A DNA stretch of 64,000 bases, from positions 1,555,001 through 1,619,000 of the forward strand of contig NZ_CP154874.1 in NCBI RefSeq assembly GCF_041729615.1, given 5' to 3'. The translations under genes and the position numbers were made by a program. Origin of the DNA: Pseudomonas alcaligenes. Lineage in GTDB: Bacteria > Pseudomonadota > Gammaproteobacteria > Pseudomonadales > Pseudomonadaceae. The notes under the pieces are model-generated. The model was not told where the DNA came from and made no database searches. It saw only the letters and a program-made list of their open reading frames with translations. Below are positions 1-9,856 of this stretch, one piece after another (the stretch's first letter is position 1; every line of letters begins with the position of its first letter).

Positions 1-241
1 GATCAGCTGCGACCACATCCGGGCTGTGCACCTGCTTCAGCCAGGCCGGACGGCAGCCGAGGCGCTCGACCAGCAGGCGGCGGTTCTCAGTCACGGCTTG
101 TGGCTCGTCCTCGACATGGTCGCCGAGGTTCAGGCCGTCGAAGGGTGCCTGGCTGACGCCGCCGGCCCGGGTGGTGACGCAGGCGCGTACGTTGGCCGGC
201 GCCGGCCAGTCCGGCAGCAGCCAGTCAGACGAAGGATTCAT
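1..241 (-). CDS. pgeF: PgeF (YfiH)-type purine nucleoside phosphorylase/laccase-domain protein, N-terminal part
   Basis: The gene runs off the left edge; only about the first 80 residues are present, beginning MNPSSDWLLPDWPAP. The motifs VTTRAGGVS, FDGLNLGDHV and WLKQVHSPDV are typical of the N-terminal part of the YfiH/PgeF family (formerly called laccase-like or polyphenol oxidase). Members act on purine nucleosides and have been linked to peptidoglycan editing. The ATG at 239-241 lies inside the end of rluD, overlapping it by 17 bp, so the two genes are probably translationally coupled. The rluD-pgeF pairing is common in Pseudomonas and supports the call. The active-site His and Cys residues further downstream cannot be checked here. 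Confidence 0.88.
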   Translation of the reverse strand, partial: MNPSSDWLLPDWPAPANVRACVTTRAGGVSQAPFDGLNLGDHVEDEPQAVTENRRLLVERLGCRPAWLKQVHSPDVVAAD

Positions 242-1196
242 TGTCCTGGCGCAGCAGCGACAGCAGCCAGACCAGATCCTCGGGCAGCGGCGAGGTCCAC
301 TTCATGCGCTGCCCGGTCACCGGATGCTCCAGTTCGAGGAAGCGCGCGTGCAGGGCCTGGCGCGGGAATTCCTTGAGGGTCTGCACCAGGGTCGGGCTGG
401 CCGCCGGCGGAATGCGGAAGCGCCCGGCGTACAGCGGGTCGCCCACCAGCGGGTAGCCGGCATGGGTCATGTGCACGCGGATCTGGTGGGTGCGCCCGGT
501 CTCCAGCTTGACCCGCACGTGGGTGTGCGAGCGGAAGCGCTCCAGCACCCGATAGTGGGTCACGGCCGGCTTGCCGCCGTCGATCACCGCCATGCGCTGG
601 CGGTTGGCCGAGCTGCGACCGATCGGCGCGTCGATGGTGGCGCCGGAAGTGATCACGCCGATGCAGATGCATTCGTAGATGCGGCTGACCGTGCGCTTCT
701 GCAGCTGGTCGACCAGCCTGGTCTGCGCCTGCAGGGTCTTGGCCACCACCATCAGGCCGGTGGTGTCCTTGTCCAGGCGGTGGACGATGCCCGCGCGCGG
801 CACGTTGATGATGTCCGGCACATGGTGCAGCAGGGCGTTGAGCAGGGTGCCGTCGGCATGCCCAGCGGCCGGATGGACCACCAGGCCGGCCGGCTTGTCG
901 ATCACCAGCAGGTGCTCGTCCTCGTAGACGATGTTCAGCGGGATGTCCTGCGCCACCCATTCGCCCTGGGCCTCCTGCTCGGCCTGCAGGTCGAGCACGG
1001 CACCGCTGTGGACGACATCCTTCGGCCGTAGCAGGGCGCCGTCGACGGTAAGGCGGCCCTCCTTGATCCAGGCCGTCAGGCGCGAGCGCGAATACTCGTC
1101 GAACAGCTGGGCGGCGACCTGGTCGAGGCGCTGACCACCGAGGTCGGACGGCACTTCGGCGGTGAGTTGAATGAGCTGATCGGAGTCTTCGGACAT
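225..1196 (-). CDS. rluD: 23S rRNA pseudouridine synthase RluD (pseudouridines 1911, 1915, 1917)
   Basis: This 323-residue protein isomerises specific uridines in helix 69 of 23S rRNA. An S4-type RNA-binding domain spans about residues 20-75 (GQRLDQVAAQLF...). The catalytic pseudouridine synthase motif HRLDKDTTG follows, with the catalytic aspartate at D142. The C-terminal RTHQIRVHMTHAGYPLVGD block is standard for the RluA/RluD family. I placed the start at the ATG at 1194-1196 (MSEDSDQLIQ), which gives the usual family length; the open frame continues upstream but without family resemblance. It is divergent from bamD, the usual arrangement in pseudomonads, and pgeF follows as a 17-bp overlap. 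Confidence 0.95.
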   Translation of the reverse strand: MSEDSDQLIQLTAEVPSDLGGQRLDQVAAQLFDEYSRSRLTAWIKEGRLTVDGALLRPKDVVHSGAVLDLQAEQEAQGEWVAQDIPLNIVYEDEHLLVIDKPAGLVVHPAAGHADGTLLNALLHHVPDIINVPRAGIVHRLDKDTTGLMVVAKTLQAQTRLVDQLQKRTVSRIYECICIGVITSGATIDAPIGRSSANRQRMAVIDGGKPAVTHYRVLERFRSHTHVRVKLETGRTHQIRVHMTHAGYPLVGDPLYAGRFRIPPAASPTLVQTLKEFPRQALHARFLELEHPVTGQRMKWTSPLPEDLVWLLSLLRQDNESFV

Positions 1197-1343
1197 GGGC
1201 TGCTGCGGAGGGCGGTGCGGCTTTTGGTTTCGGCGGCACGCTGTGGTTAAATACGACGTCTTTGTCCCGGCCATTTCCGGGGCGCTCATCATAACAGGAC
1301 GGCCGAGGCCTAGACAGCCGCCGTCACAGGGACGCAAGCCACC

Positions 1344-2366
1344 ATGCAAGTGAAACACCTGCTGCTGATCGCCACCCTCGCCCTCACCGCCGCCTGCTCG
1401 TCCAACAAGCCGGAAGTGGACGAAAACCTCAGCGAGACCGAGCTGTACCAGCAGGCCCAGGACGATCTCGACAGCAACAGCTACAACAACGCCATCGCCA
1501 AGCTCAAGGCCTTGGAATCGCGCTACCCCTTCGGCCGCTATGCCGAGCAGGCGCAGCTGGAGCTGATCTACGCCTACTACAAAAATGTCGAGCCGGAAGC
1601 CGCCAAGGCCTCCGCCGAGCGTTTCATCCGCCTGCACCCGCAACATGCCAACGTCGACTACGCCTACTACCTCAAGGGCCTGGCCTCCTTTGACCAGGAC
1701 CGCGGCCTGGTGGCCCGCTTCCTGCCGCTGGACCTGACCAAGCGTGACCCGGGCGCCGCCCGCGACTCGTTCAACGAATTCGCCCAGCTCACCAGCCGCT
1801 TCCCCAACAGCCGCTACGCGCCGGACGCCAAGGCGCGCATGGTCTACCTGCGCAACCTGCTGGCCGCCTACGAGATCCACGCCGGCCGCTACTACCTGAC
1901 CCGCCAGGCCTACGTCGCCGCCGCCAACCGTGGCCGCTACGTGGTGGAGAACTTCCAGGAGACCCCGGCCGTGGGCGATGGCCTGGCCCTGATGGTCGAG
2001 GCCTACCAGCGCCTGGAGCTGGACGACCTGGCCGCTACCAGCCTGGACACCCTCAAGCTCAACTACCCGGATCACCCGACCCTGGTCGATGGCCAGTTCG
2101 TGCCCCTCGAAGAGGAAGCCGACAACCGCTCCTGGCTGGCCAAGGCCACCCTCGGCCTGATCGAGTCCGATGCGCCGCTGCCGCCGGGCGAGACCCGCGC
2201 CAGCCAGGACGTCATCCGCCAGTACGAGGAAGCCCAGGAAGAGATCCCGGACGAACTGCAGCCGGAAAACCAGGAAGAAGCCGAGGAAGACCTGGAAAGC
2301 GAAGCCGAAGGCAATTCCGCTGACCGCTCCTGGTTCAGCTACATGACTTTCGGCCTGTTCGACTGA
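1344..2366 (+). CDS. bamD: Outer membrane assembly lipoprotein BamD (ComL/YfiO)
   Basis: This 340-residue lipoprotein is an essential part of the BAM complex, which folds beta-barrel proteins into the outer membrane. Residues 1-18 form a lipoprotein signal peptide with lipobox LTAAC, so Cys18 is the predicted lipidated residue. TPR-like repeats follow ([22 protein letters not shown], then [21 protein letters not shown]). The final 90 or so residues form an acidic extension rich in Glu, ending in [13 protein letters not shown]. coli BamD is about 245 residues; the longer tail is usual in Pseudomonas. It is transcribed divergently from rluD and ends in a strong intrinsic terminator. Confidence 0.95.
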   Translation: MQVKHLLLIATLALTAACSSNKPEVDENLSETELYQQAQDDLDSNSYNNAIAKLKALESRYPFGRYAEQAQLELIYAYYKNVEPEAAKASAERFIRLHPQHANVDYAYYLKGLASFDQDRGLVARFLPLDLTKRDPGAARDSFNEFAQLTSRFPNSRYAPDAKARMVYLRNLLAAYEIHAGRYYLTRQAYVAAANRGRYVVENFQETPAVGDGLALMVEAYQRLELDDLAATSLDTLKLNYPDHPTLVDGQFVPLEEEADNRSWLAKATLGLIESDAPLPPGETRASQDVIRQYEEAQEEIPDELQPENQEEAEEDLESEAEGNSADRSWFSYMTFGLFD

Positions 2367-2383
2367 GTTCGCCGTATCAACCG

Positions 2384-2408
2384 AAGGGAGGCCCAGGCCT
2401 CCCTTTTT
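2384..2408 (+). terminator. Intrinsic terminator after bamD
   Basis: A 10-bp perfect stem (AAGGGAGGCC / GGCCTCCCTT) with a 2-base loop is followed by further T residues, 17 bp after the bamD stop codon. Confidence 0.85.
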
Positions 2409-2487
2409 CATGCCCGCCGCCGTAGCTGCTGCGCTGCGCCGGCGCACTTGGCTAAACTGCGCCTTTGCCAACAAGAAGAGCACGCCA

Positions 2488-2718
2488 ATGTTCCGTCTGC
2501 TGTTCTGGATCGCCCTGATCGCCGCCGCCTTCTGGCTCTGGCGGCGTTTCAAACGCCCGGCCGCTCCGACGACCCCGCCGCCCGCAGAGCCGGCGCCCAT
2601 GGTGCGCTGCGCCCAGTGCGGCGTGCATGTGCCGCGCGACAAGGCCCTACCCCGGGGCGAGCACTGGTACTGCAGCCAGGCCCATCTGGAACAGAGCAAC
2701 CACAGCAGTGACCGCTGA
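2488..2718 (+). CDS. Small inner-membrane protein with a C-terminal metal-binding-like motif (PP0621-like)
   Basis: This 76-residue protein starts with one hydrophobic segment (FRLLFWIALIAAAFWLWRRF), then a Pro/Ala linker, then MVRCAQCGVHVPRDKAL...WYCSQAHLEQ. The CxxC plus a later CSxxH looks like a small zinc site. I recall this arrangement as the Pseudomonas PP0621 family, of unknown function; that name comes from memory. I chose the ATG at 2488 because the membrane segment begins there, although the frame is open from 2410. The 3' end overlaps the pilS start by 11 bp, suggesting it is translated together with pilS. Confidence 0.75.
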   Translation: MFRLLFWIALIAAAFWLWRRFKRPAAPTTPPPAEPAPMVRCAQCGVHVPRDKALPRGEHWYCSQAHLEQSNHSSDR

Positions 2719-4300
2719 CGCCCTGACCCTCGGCGAGCTGCCCGGCCGCCGCATCCTGCGCCTGTACAACCTGTACCGGGTCACCGTCGGCCTGGCCCTG
2801 GTATTGCTGATCTCCAGCCAGCTGGATCAGGAACTGCTGCAGCTGGCCCACGTCCAGCTGTTCCGCTACGGCAGCTGGGCCTACCTGATCTTCAACGTGC
2901 TGGTCGCCGTGTTCATGCAGCGTCCACGGCACCTGGCCCAGGTGTTCGGCCTGGCACTGCTCGACGTGCTGCTGCTGTGCGCCCTGTTCTACTCGGCCGG
3001 CGGCACCCCCAGCGGCATCGGCAACCTGCTGGTGGTGGCGGTGGCCATCGCCAACATCCTGCTGCGCGGGCGCATCGGCCTGCTGATCGCCGCCGTCGCC
3101 GCCATCGGCATGCTCAGCCTGACCTTCTACCTGAGCCTGACCCGTTCGGCCGCCACCGCCCAATTCGTCCAGGCCGGCGCCCTCGGCGCCCTGTGCTTCG
3201 CCGCGGCGCTGTTCCTCCAGGGCCTGACCCGGCGCCTGCAGCAGAGCGAGAGCCTGGCCGAGCAGCGCGCGGTCGACGTGGCCAGCCTGGAGGCGCTCAA
3301 CTCGCTGATCCTGCAGCGCATGCGCACCGGCATCCTGGTGCTGGACAAGCAGCACCGGGTGCTGCTGGCCAACCAGGGCGCCCTCGGCATGCTCGGCCGC
3401 GGCAAGCTCGAGGGCAAGGTGCTCGCCCCATACTGCCCGGAGCTGGTCAGGCGCCTGCAACAGTGGCAGCACAACCCCACCCTGCGCCCGCAGAGCCTGC
3501 AGGCCATACCGGAGGGGCCGGTGCTGCAGCCGAGCTTCATCCCCCTGCAGCGCGGCGAGGAGCAGCACACCCTGGTCTTCCTCGACGATATCTCGCAGAT
3601 CACCCAGCAGGCCCAGCAGCTCAAGCTGGCCTCCCTCGGCCGGCTGACCGCCGGCATCGCCCACGAGATCCGCAACCCGCTGGGCGCGATCAGCCATGCC
3701 GCGCAGCTGCTGCAGGAGTCCGAGGCCCTGGACGATCCGGACCGGCGCCTGGCGCAGATCATCCAGGACCATTCGCGGCGGATGAACATGGTCATCGAGA
3801 ACGTCCTGCAGCTGTCGCGCCGGCGCCAGGCCGAGCCGCAGCTGCTCGACCTGAAGTACTGGCTGCACCGCTTCGCCAGCGAATTCCGCAACTCGGCGCG
3901 GATCGACCAGACCCTGCACCTGGAGACGCTCGGCAGCGGCCTGCAGACGCGCATGGACCCGCATCAGCTGAACCAGGTGCTGACCAATCTGGTGCAGAAC
4001 GGCCTGCGCTACAGCGCGCAGAAACACCAGCTCGGCCAGGTCTGGCTGAAGCTGTATCGCGATAGCGAGAGCGACCTGCCGACCCTGGAAGTGCTGGATA
4101 ACGGCCCCGGCGTGCCACCCGACCAGGTACAGCACATCTTCGAACCCTTCTACACCACCGACAACAAGGGCACCGGTCTGGGCCTGTACATCTCCCGCGA
4201 GCTGTGCGAAAGCAATCAGGCACGCCTCGACTACAAACCGCGCGAAGGTGGCGGCAGCTGCTTCCGCATCACCTTCGCCCACCCACGCAAGCTGAGCTGA
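2708..4300 (+). CDS. pilS: Type IV pilus sensor histidine kinase PilS
   Basis: This 530-residue membrane kinase controls pilin transcription with PilR and, in P. aeruginosa, senses pilin in the inner membrane. The N-terminal 180 or so residues hold several hydrophobic helices, followed by a PAS-like region (LNSLILQRMRTGILVLD). The H-box is GIAHEIRNPLGAISH, with phospho-acceptor His at 319. The N-box (NQVLTNLVQNGLRYS), G1 (LDNGPGVP), F box (IFEPFYTTD) and G2 (KGTGLGLYIS) are all intact. The start is GTG at 2708-2710, which gives the same length and the same His position I remember for PAO1 PilS. pilR begins 2 bp after the stop. Confidence 0.96.
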   Translation: MTADALTLGELPGRRILRLYNLYRVTVGLALVLLISSQLDQELLQLAHVQLFRYGSWAYLIFNVLVAVFMQRPRHLAQVFGLALLDVLLLCALFYSAGGTPSGIGNLLVVAVAIANILLRGRIGLLIAAVAAIGMLSLTFYLSLTRSAATAQFVQAGALGALCFAAALFLQGLTRRLQQSESLAEQRAVDVASLEALNSLILQRMRTGILVLDKQHRVLLANQGALGMLGRGKLEGKVLAPYCPELVRRLQQWQHNPTLRPQSLQAIPEGPVLQPSFIPLQRGEEQHTLVFLDDISQITQQAQQLKLASLGRLTAGIAHEIRNPLGAISHAAQLLQESEALDDPDRRLAQIIQDHSRRMNMVIENVLQLSRRRQAEPQLLDLKYWLHRFASEFRNSARIDQTLHLETLGSGLQTRMDPHQLNQVLTNLVQNGLRYSAQKHQLGQVWLKLYRDSESDLPTLEVLDNGPGVPPDQVQHIFEPFYTTDNKGTGLGLYISRELCESNQARLDYKPREGGGSCFRITFAHPRKLS

Positions 4301-4302
4301 CC

Positions 4303-5643
<1,341 letters not shown>

Positions 5644-5653
5644 TATCAGCCAG

Positions 5654-5683
5654 GCAGCTTGCGGCGCTTGAAGCCGCGAGCTG
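5654..5683. terminator. Hairpin between convergent pilR and thiO
   Basis: The inverted repeat GCAGCT-t-GCGGC ... GCCGC-g-AGCTGC with a 7-base loop fills most of the 48-bp gap between the two stop codons. There is no clear T tract on either strand, so the terminator role is inferred from position and stability. Confidence 0.5.
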
Positions 5684-5691
5684 CACTCACC

Positions 5692-6795
5692 TCAGGCCGC
5701 CCCCAAGCGCCCCGCCGGTGAATAAGGTATCGGATCGACGATCGGCGTCTCGCCCAGCATCAGGTTCTTCAACAACTCGCAGGATGCCGGCGCCAGCACC
5801 AGGCCATTGCGGTAATGCCCGCAGTTCAGCCACAGCCCGGGATACTGCGGCACCTCGCCGATGAAGGGCACGCCATCCGGCGACCCCGGCCGCAGCCCGG
5901 CCCAATGCCCGACCACCTCGGCCTCGGCCAGCGCCGGCAGCAACGCCTCGGCGGACGCCTTGAGACTGGCCAGCGCCTCAGCGGTCGGTGTCTTGTCGAA
6001 GCCCACGTGCTCCAGGGTGCTGCCGACCAGGATGTGCCCGTCCTTGCGCGGAATGGCATAACGTCCCTTGGCCAGCACCATGGCCGGCAGGAAGCCCTCG
6101 GCGCACTTGTAGAGAATCATCTGCCCCTTGACCGGCTCGACTGGCAGATCCAGCCCCAGGGTCGCCAGCAACTGACCGCTCCAGGCACCTGCCGTTAAAA
6201 CAACAGCATCGGCAGCATGCTCCTCTCCCGAAGCCGTACGCACCCCAGATACCCGACCGCGACCAACCAGCAACGACTCGACACGAAACCCCGGTAAAAG
6301 CGATACATTGTCGTATTGCAGCAAAAGCCGCTGCAGGGCACGCAAAAGTCGCGGATTCCTGACATTCGCCAAATCCGATAGATAAAGAGCTCGCGCGAAA
6401 TCAGCACCCAGCATTGGCAAGCGCTCAAGCACTTCAGATCTTGGCAAGCAGACCAGCGGGCGCTCTTCAGTCCTCGCCCAGGCAAGTGCCCGCGCCTCAT
6501 CCTCCAGGTCAAGCCAATACAGCCCCGTCTTTTGCACCTCTGGATCTATGCCAGTGCTCGACGAGAGATCAGTACCCAGCTGCGGATAGTAGCCCTGCGA
6601 CCAACGTGCCAGCTCACCAACTGGCGCGGCATAGCGCCACGGGTAAAGTGGTGAAACGATCCCACCCCCGGCCCACGAGGCCTCGGCGCCCAACCCACCC
6701 GAGTCCATCAACTCCACCTTGAGGCCCTGTTGGGCAAGCAAACGCGCAGCCAGGAGCCCCATAATCCCCCCACCCACTATCAATACACGCCTCAC
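5692..6795 (-). CDS. thiO: FAD-dependent glycine oxidase ThiO
   Basis: This 367-residue DAO-family flavoenzyme oxidises glycine to the imine used to make the thiazole of thiamine. The N-terminus has the dinucleotide-binding motif VLIVGGGIMGLLAARLLAQ, followed by GAEASWAGGGIVSPLYPWRY. The C-terminal GLRPGSPDGVPFIGEVPQYPGLWLNCGHYRNGLVLAPAS is typical of ThiO/DadA-type oxidases. The start codon is GTG (6793-6795). Composition changes inside the gene: the C-terminal coding half (5692 to about 6190) is as GC-rich as the housekeeping genes, while the N-terminal half is distinctly less so, as in the neighbouring pilin genes. This suggests a recombination junction within the gene. The reading frame is intact. 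Confidence 0.93.
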   Translation of the reverse strand: MRRVLIVGGGIMGLLAARLLAQQGLKVELMDSGGLGAEASWAGGGIVSPLYPWRYAAPVGELARWSQGYYPQLGTDLSSSTGIDPEVQKTGLYWLDLEDEARALAWARTEERPLVCLPRSEVLERLPMLGADFARALYLSDLANVRNPRLLRALQRLLLQYDNVSLLPGFRVESLLVGRGRVSGVRTASGEEHAADAVVLTAGAWSGQLLATLGLDLPVEPVKGQMILYKCAEGFLPAMVLAKGRYAIPRKDGHILVGSTLEHVGFDKTPTAEALASLKASAEALLPALAEAEVVGHWAGLRPGSPDGVPFIGEVPQYPGLWLNCGHYRNGLVLAPASCELLKNLMLGETPIVDPIPYSPAGRLGAA

Positions 6796-6875
6796 ACGCC
6801 CTCCGTTTGCATAACCACCGGTGCACGTCTAAACCCCTAGCTGCCAGGACGGCAACTCAATCACAGGGATACAAC

Positions 6876-7385
6876 ATGCTCCGGAAAAACCAGATAGCCT
6901 TCAGTCTGCTAGAAACCATCCTCACCATCAGCCTGCTGTCTCTGGCAATCGCCCTTGCAACCCCCAACCTCGTCAGCCTGATCAATAAGAACAGGCAGGA
7001 CTCTTTGCGAGAAACCCTACTGACATCACTTCATCAGGGACGCGCAGTTGCGATACTAAATCGCCAAAAGGTAGAAATTTGCGCCAGCACTGACGGACTG
7101 AGCTGTGTAACTGACTGGAGAAAAGGCTGGATGACTCGCCGCAGCGGAGACACTCCGACTCTGCTGCACAGATTCCAAACCAAGCCAGACACGCATCTTG
7201 AATGGACGGGCTTTGGCAAAACCATCCTGTTTCACCCAAACGGTACCACTCCAGCCAGCAACGGCCGCTTCTATCAATGCGCCGAGGGAAAAATCGCCTG
7301 GCAGCTCATCCTCAATCGACAGGGCCGCGTACGCCAGGCCACCCGCGCCGAAAACCTGCAAGCCAGCTCCAGATGCACCAAGTAA
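6876..7385 (+). CDS. fimT: Type IV pilus minor pseudopilin FimT-like
   Basis: This 169-residue protein has a type IV prepilin leader, MLRKNQIA, then the hydrophobic helix FSLLETILTISLLSLAIAL with Glu at +5. Residue -1 of the predicted cleavage site is Ala, not the usual Gly. Position just upstream of fimU and the overall FimT/FimU-like (GspH) layout support FimT. It has a Cys-containing C-terminal half (EICASTDGLSCVTDW, FYQCAEGK, SRCTK), as do several minor pilins. The ATG at 6876 was chosen because it places a short leader before the helix; the frame is open from 6807. About 105 bp separate it from fimU. Its composition is low in GC for this genome. Confidence 0.82.
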   Translation: MLRKNQIAFSLLETILTISLLSLAIALATPNLVSLINKNRQDSLRETLLTSLHQGRAVAILNRQKVEICASTDGLSCVTDWRKGWMTRRSGDTPTLLHRFQTKPDTHLEWTGFGKTILFHPNGTTPASNGRFYQCAEGKIAWQLILNRQGRVRQATRAENLQASSRCTK

Positions 7386-7395
7386 CTCCAGCGCC

Positions 7396-7405
7396 ACCGG
7401 TCATC
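7396..7405 (+). promoter_or_regulatory. Possible degenerate AlgR site upstream of fimU
   Basis: ACCGGTCATC matches 8 of 10 positions of the AlgR recognition sequence ACCGTTCGTC. It lies in the 105-bp fimT-fimU gap. AlgR is known to activate the P. aeruginosa fimU operon, so position fits, but two mismatches make the call tentative. Confidence 0.25.
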
Positions 7406-7490
7406 CGGACTATGACGCCAGCCATCCAGAGCACTGTGACATCTGGAATGCCGCTGAGGGAGTATGCAAGTAGACCATGAGGAGAAGATC

Positions 7491-7982
7491 ATGCCGTGTC
7501 GCCCGAGCACAAAAGGATTCAGCCTGATAGAGCTGATGATCACCATCAGCCTGCTAGGCATTGCCCTTGCCATTGCCACGCCCAATCTGACTCGCATGGT
7601 GCGCAATCAACAAGTCGAGGCACAAGCGCAGACCATCAATAGCCTGATGCAGTTTGCCCGTGCCGAAGCAGTCATACGCAGAACACCTGTGACCATAAGC
7701 AATGCAGGGAATGTCTGGACAGTTTCAACCAGCACAGAAGTTCTCAGGCGAGAAACCTTTGATACCGGCCAAGCCGACATTGCAACCTCGCCAAGCCCCC
7801 TGAGCCTGACCTACAGCTCTAACGGTGCCTCCTCCTCGGTAGGAGAGACTCGGATCATCGTTTGCAGGGATGACATGGCCAACTTTGCTTATTTGGTAAC
7901 CATCGAACCCAGCGGCAGTAGCCGCATACATAACCGCGGTCATGATAGCGATACCACTCTTCTGGGAGATTGCGTGCCATGA
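7491..7982 (+). CDS. fimU: Type IV pilus minor pilin FimU
   Basis: This 163-residue minor pilin is part of the PilVWX-FimU-PilE complex that primes pilus assembly. The leader MPCRPSTKG is cut before FSLIELMITISLLGIALAIATPNL, with Gly at -1 and Glu at +5. A Cys pair (IIVCRDD and the terminal GDCVP) may form the C-terminal disulphide. The start is ATG at 7491, 6 bp after an AGGAG Shine-Dalgarno at 7480-7484; the frame is open further upstream from 7464. It is the first gene of a tight run: pilV overlaps it by 4 bp (ATGA). The block is lower in GC than its surroundings. Confidence 0.9.
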   Translation: MPCRPSTKGFSLIELMITISLLGIALAIATPNLTRMVRNQQVEAQAQTINSLMQFARAEAVIRRTPVTISNAGNVWTVSTSTEVLRRETFDTGQADIATSPSPLSLTYSSNGASSSVGETRIIVCRDDMANFAYLVTIEPSGSSRIHNRGHDSDTTLLGDCVP

Positions 7983-8491
7983 AGCACACTCACCAACGCC
8001 ACCGGGGCTTCAGCCTCATAGAGGTCATGGTTACCTTGATATTGCTGACGATTGGCATTCTTGGGCTCGTAGCCATGCAGGGTCGCGGCATTCAGTACAC
8101 GGCAGACTCGGTTCAGCGCAATAACGCTGCGATGCTGGCCAGCAATTTACTCGAGCAGATTCGCGCCAACCCCTCCGCGCTCAACGACTACCTGCTGACA
8201 ACGCTGCCCAGCGCCGGAACCTGTGACACTGCATCCCCAATACAAGCCAACGACACAGCCAAGCAACTAACCTGCTGGGCCAATAAGGTACGCCTGATGC
8301 TGCCTGATGCCGAAGCGCTGGCGGATCAATTCTATGTGTGCCGCTCTCCCAGCCCCGGCGTATGTGCTGCTGGCCAGGCCGTAGAAATTCAGATTGCCTG
8401 GCGTGCGCCCGGCGATGGCTGCCTAGACGCCTCTGCCGCCGCCAACCCAGACCCCGGTGTATGCCGATTCCGCCTGAGGGGAGAACTGTAA
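7979..8491 (+). CDS. pilV: Type IV pilus minor pilin PilV
   Basis: This 170-residue minor pilin has leader MKHTHQRHRG, then FSLIEVMVTLILLTIGILGLVAMQ, with Gly at -1 and Glu at +5. The NNAAMLASNLLEQIRANP segment and several cysteines (AGTCDTA, LTCWANK, YVCRSP, GVCAAG, DGCLD, GVCRF) are typical of PilV/GspI-like proteins, which take part in pilus initiation with PilW, PilX and FimU. The start ATG at 7979 overlaps the fimU stop as ATGA; a TTG three codons upstream is an alternative. The stop overlaps the pilW start by one base (TAATG). Tight coupling suggests stoichiometric translation. Confidence 0.92.
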   Translation: MKHTHQRHRGFSLIEVMVTLILLTIGILGLVAMQGRGIQYTADSVQRNNAAMLASNLLEQIRANPSALNDYLLTTLPSAGTCDTASPIQANDTAKQLTCWANKVRLMLPDAEALADQFYVCRSPSPGVCAAGQAVEIQIAWRAPGDGCLDASAAANPDPGVCRFRLRGEL

Positions 8492-9258
8492 TGACACACA
8501 AGCAGGCTGGCCTATCGCTAATTGAGGTCATGATTTCACTCCTCATCAGCACTTTCCTAATCCTAGGTGTCACCCAGGTTTACCTCGATAACAAAGAGAA
8601 CAACCTGTACCAGCAGAGTCAGGGAGGAAATCTTGAGAACGCCCGATTTTCTATTCTGATTCTGGAGCAAGCCCTGTCCAAGACAGGTTTTAGACGCGCG
8701 CCCGACGTTGAAATGGAATACGCCTTCCCAGCAACGTCAACCGCCGACTGCGGAATCATGAGCGCAGGCCAGGTCGCCAAGAAAGTTAGCGACACTTCTT
8801 TTTGCATCCGCTATCAACCTGCCTTCACTGGCTCCAAAACCTGCACGGGTGACGACATTGCCAATATTCCCGCACGACCCTATGTGGCTACCGATGCAGT
8901 AGTTGAGTTCTACACCTTGGTCGACACCGACCCCGCCGATGCCGACAACTCGCTTCAGCTTGCCTGCAAAGGCAACAACGGCACCCTCAGTGTCATTGCC
9001 GCCAATATATCTGCGGTACGCTTTGAATATGGCGTCAACAACAACGACGAGAAGATTGTTTCCAAATACACCACCGCACCGGCCGCCAATGAAACAATAC
9101 GCGCCCTGCAGTTCTCGATACTGGCCGCCAGCCCCACCGAAATTACAAAAGGCGTCACCAGCACAACTTACACGCACTGGTTCGGAACCACACAAACTGA
9201 CAAAAAGCTATACACCATGCTTTCTACTAGCACCAGCATGAGGAATCTAATGCCATGA
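8491..9258 (+). CDS. pilW: Type IV pilus minor pilin PilW
   Basis: This 255-residue minor pilin has leader MTHKQAG and then LSLIEVMISLLISTFLILGVTQVYLDN, with Leu at +1 and Glu at +5. The following NLYQQSQGGNLENARFSILILEQALSKTGFR is characteristic of PilW/GspJ-like proteins. The ATG at 8491 follows GAGGGGAG and overlaps the pilV stop; the open frame upstream (from 8338) reads through pilV out of frame and is not part of the gene. It overlaps pilX by 4 bp (ATGA). PilW joins PilV, PilX, FimU and PilE in a tip complex that also recruits PilY1. Confidence 0.92.
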   Translation: MTHKQAGLSLIEVMISLLISTFLILGVTQVYLDNKENNLYQQSQGGNLENARFSILILEQALSKTGFRRAPDVEMEYAFPATSTADCGIMSAGQVAKKVSDTSFCIRYQPAFTGSKTCTGDDIANIPARPYVATDAVVEFYTLVDTDPADADNSLQLACKGNNGTLSVIAANISAVRFEYGVNNNDEKIVSKYTTAPAANETIRALQFSILAASPTEITKGVTSTTYTHWFGTTQTDKKLYTMLSTSTSMRNLMP

Positions 9259-9818
9259 AACATACTCCACATGCCGCGCGACCAGTTCTCATCAGAACCC
9301 AAAAAGGTGTCAGCTTGGTCATTGCCCTAGTATTTCTTCTTATCATTACCGTACTGGCAATTGCCAACTTACGCGAAGTTTCACTGGAGTCGCGCATCAC
9401 GGGAAACTTGATAGAGAGCAAGCAGCTTATGAATGTGGCCGACGCCGCCACCCGTGACGGCGAGCGGCGAACAGTTGCACGCGGCCCACAGGAGCCGACT
9501 GACGATTGCGCGAATATCCCGTTACGCAAACTATGTCTTCTGAATCGCACGCCAGACTATCGCCTAGATATGGCCAGCGCTCAGGTTTACTCGCCCAATG
9601 ATGGCACGGTCATGACCGGCGCTGCACGCTGGTACGCAATCCCAGCACCTGCTGGCAGTGACACCGGCGAAAATGAAAACCCGGAGTATGGCAATAGCGC
9701 CATGGGTATAGGCGTATTTCGCTATGAGATCAATGGCATGGCCAGCAATAACGGCAGCCAGGCCGCCATCAGGACAACAGTCGCGCTCAACTCGAAAGGG
9801 CTGATTGAAAGCAACTAA
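9255..9818 (+). CDS. pilX: Type IV pilus minor pilin PilX
   Basis: This 187-residue protein has leader MKHTPHAARPVLIRTQKG, then VSLVIALVFLLIITVLAIANLREVSLESRITGN. Gly is present at -1, but +5 is Ile rather than Glu, a feature shared with GspK-type tip subunits. The following NLIESKQLMNVADAATRDGERR matches the PilX family. It overlaps pilW as ATGA and is followed 38 bp later by pilY1. Loss of Glu5 removes the charge that normally aligns a pilin with the one before it, consistent with a place at the extreme tip. Confidence 0.92.
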   Translation: MKHTPHAARPVLIRTQKGVSLVIALVFLLIITVLAIANLREVSLESRITGNLIESKQLMNVADAATRDGERRTVARGPQEPTDDCANIPLRKLCLLNRTPDYRLDMASAQVYSPNDGTVMTGAARWYAIPAPAGSDTGENENPEYGNSAMGIGVFRYEINGMASNNGSQAAIRTTVALNSKGLIESN

Positions 9819-9856
9819 ACGTGCAGCTCGGACACTCGCTTCCGGGGAGAAACTCA

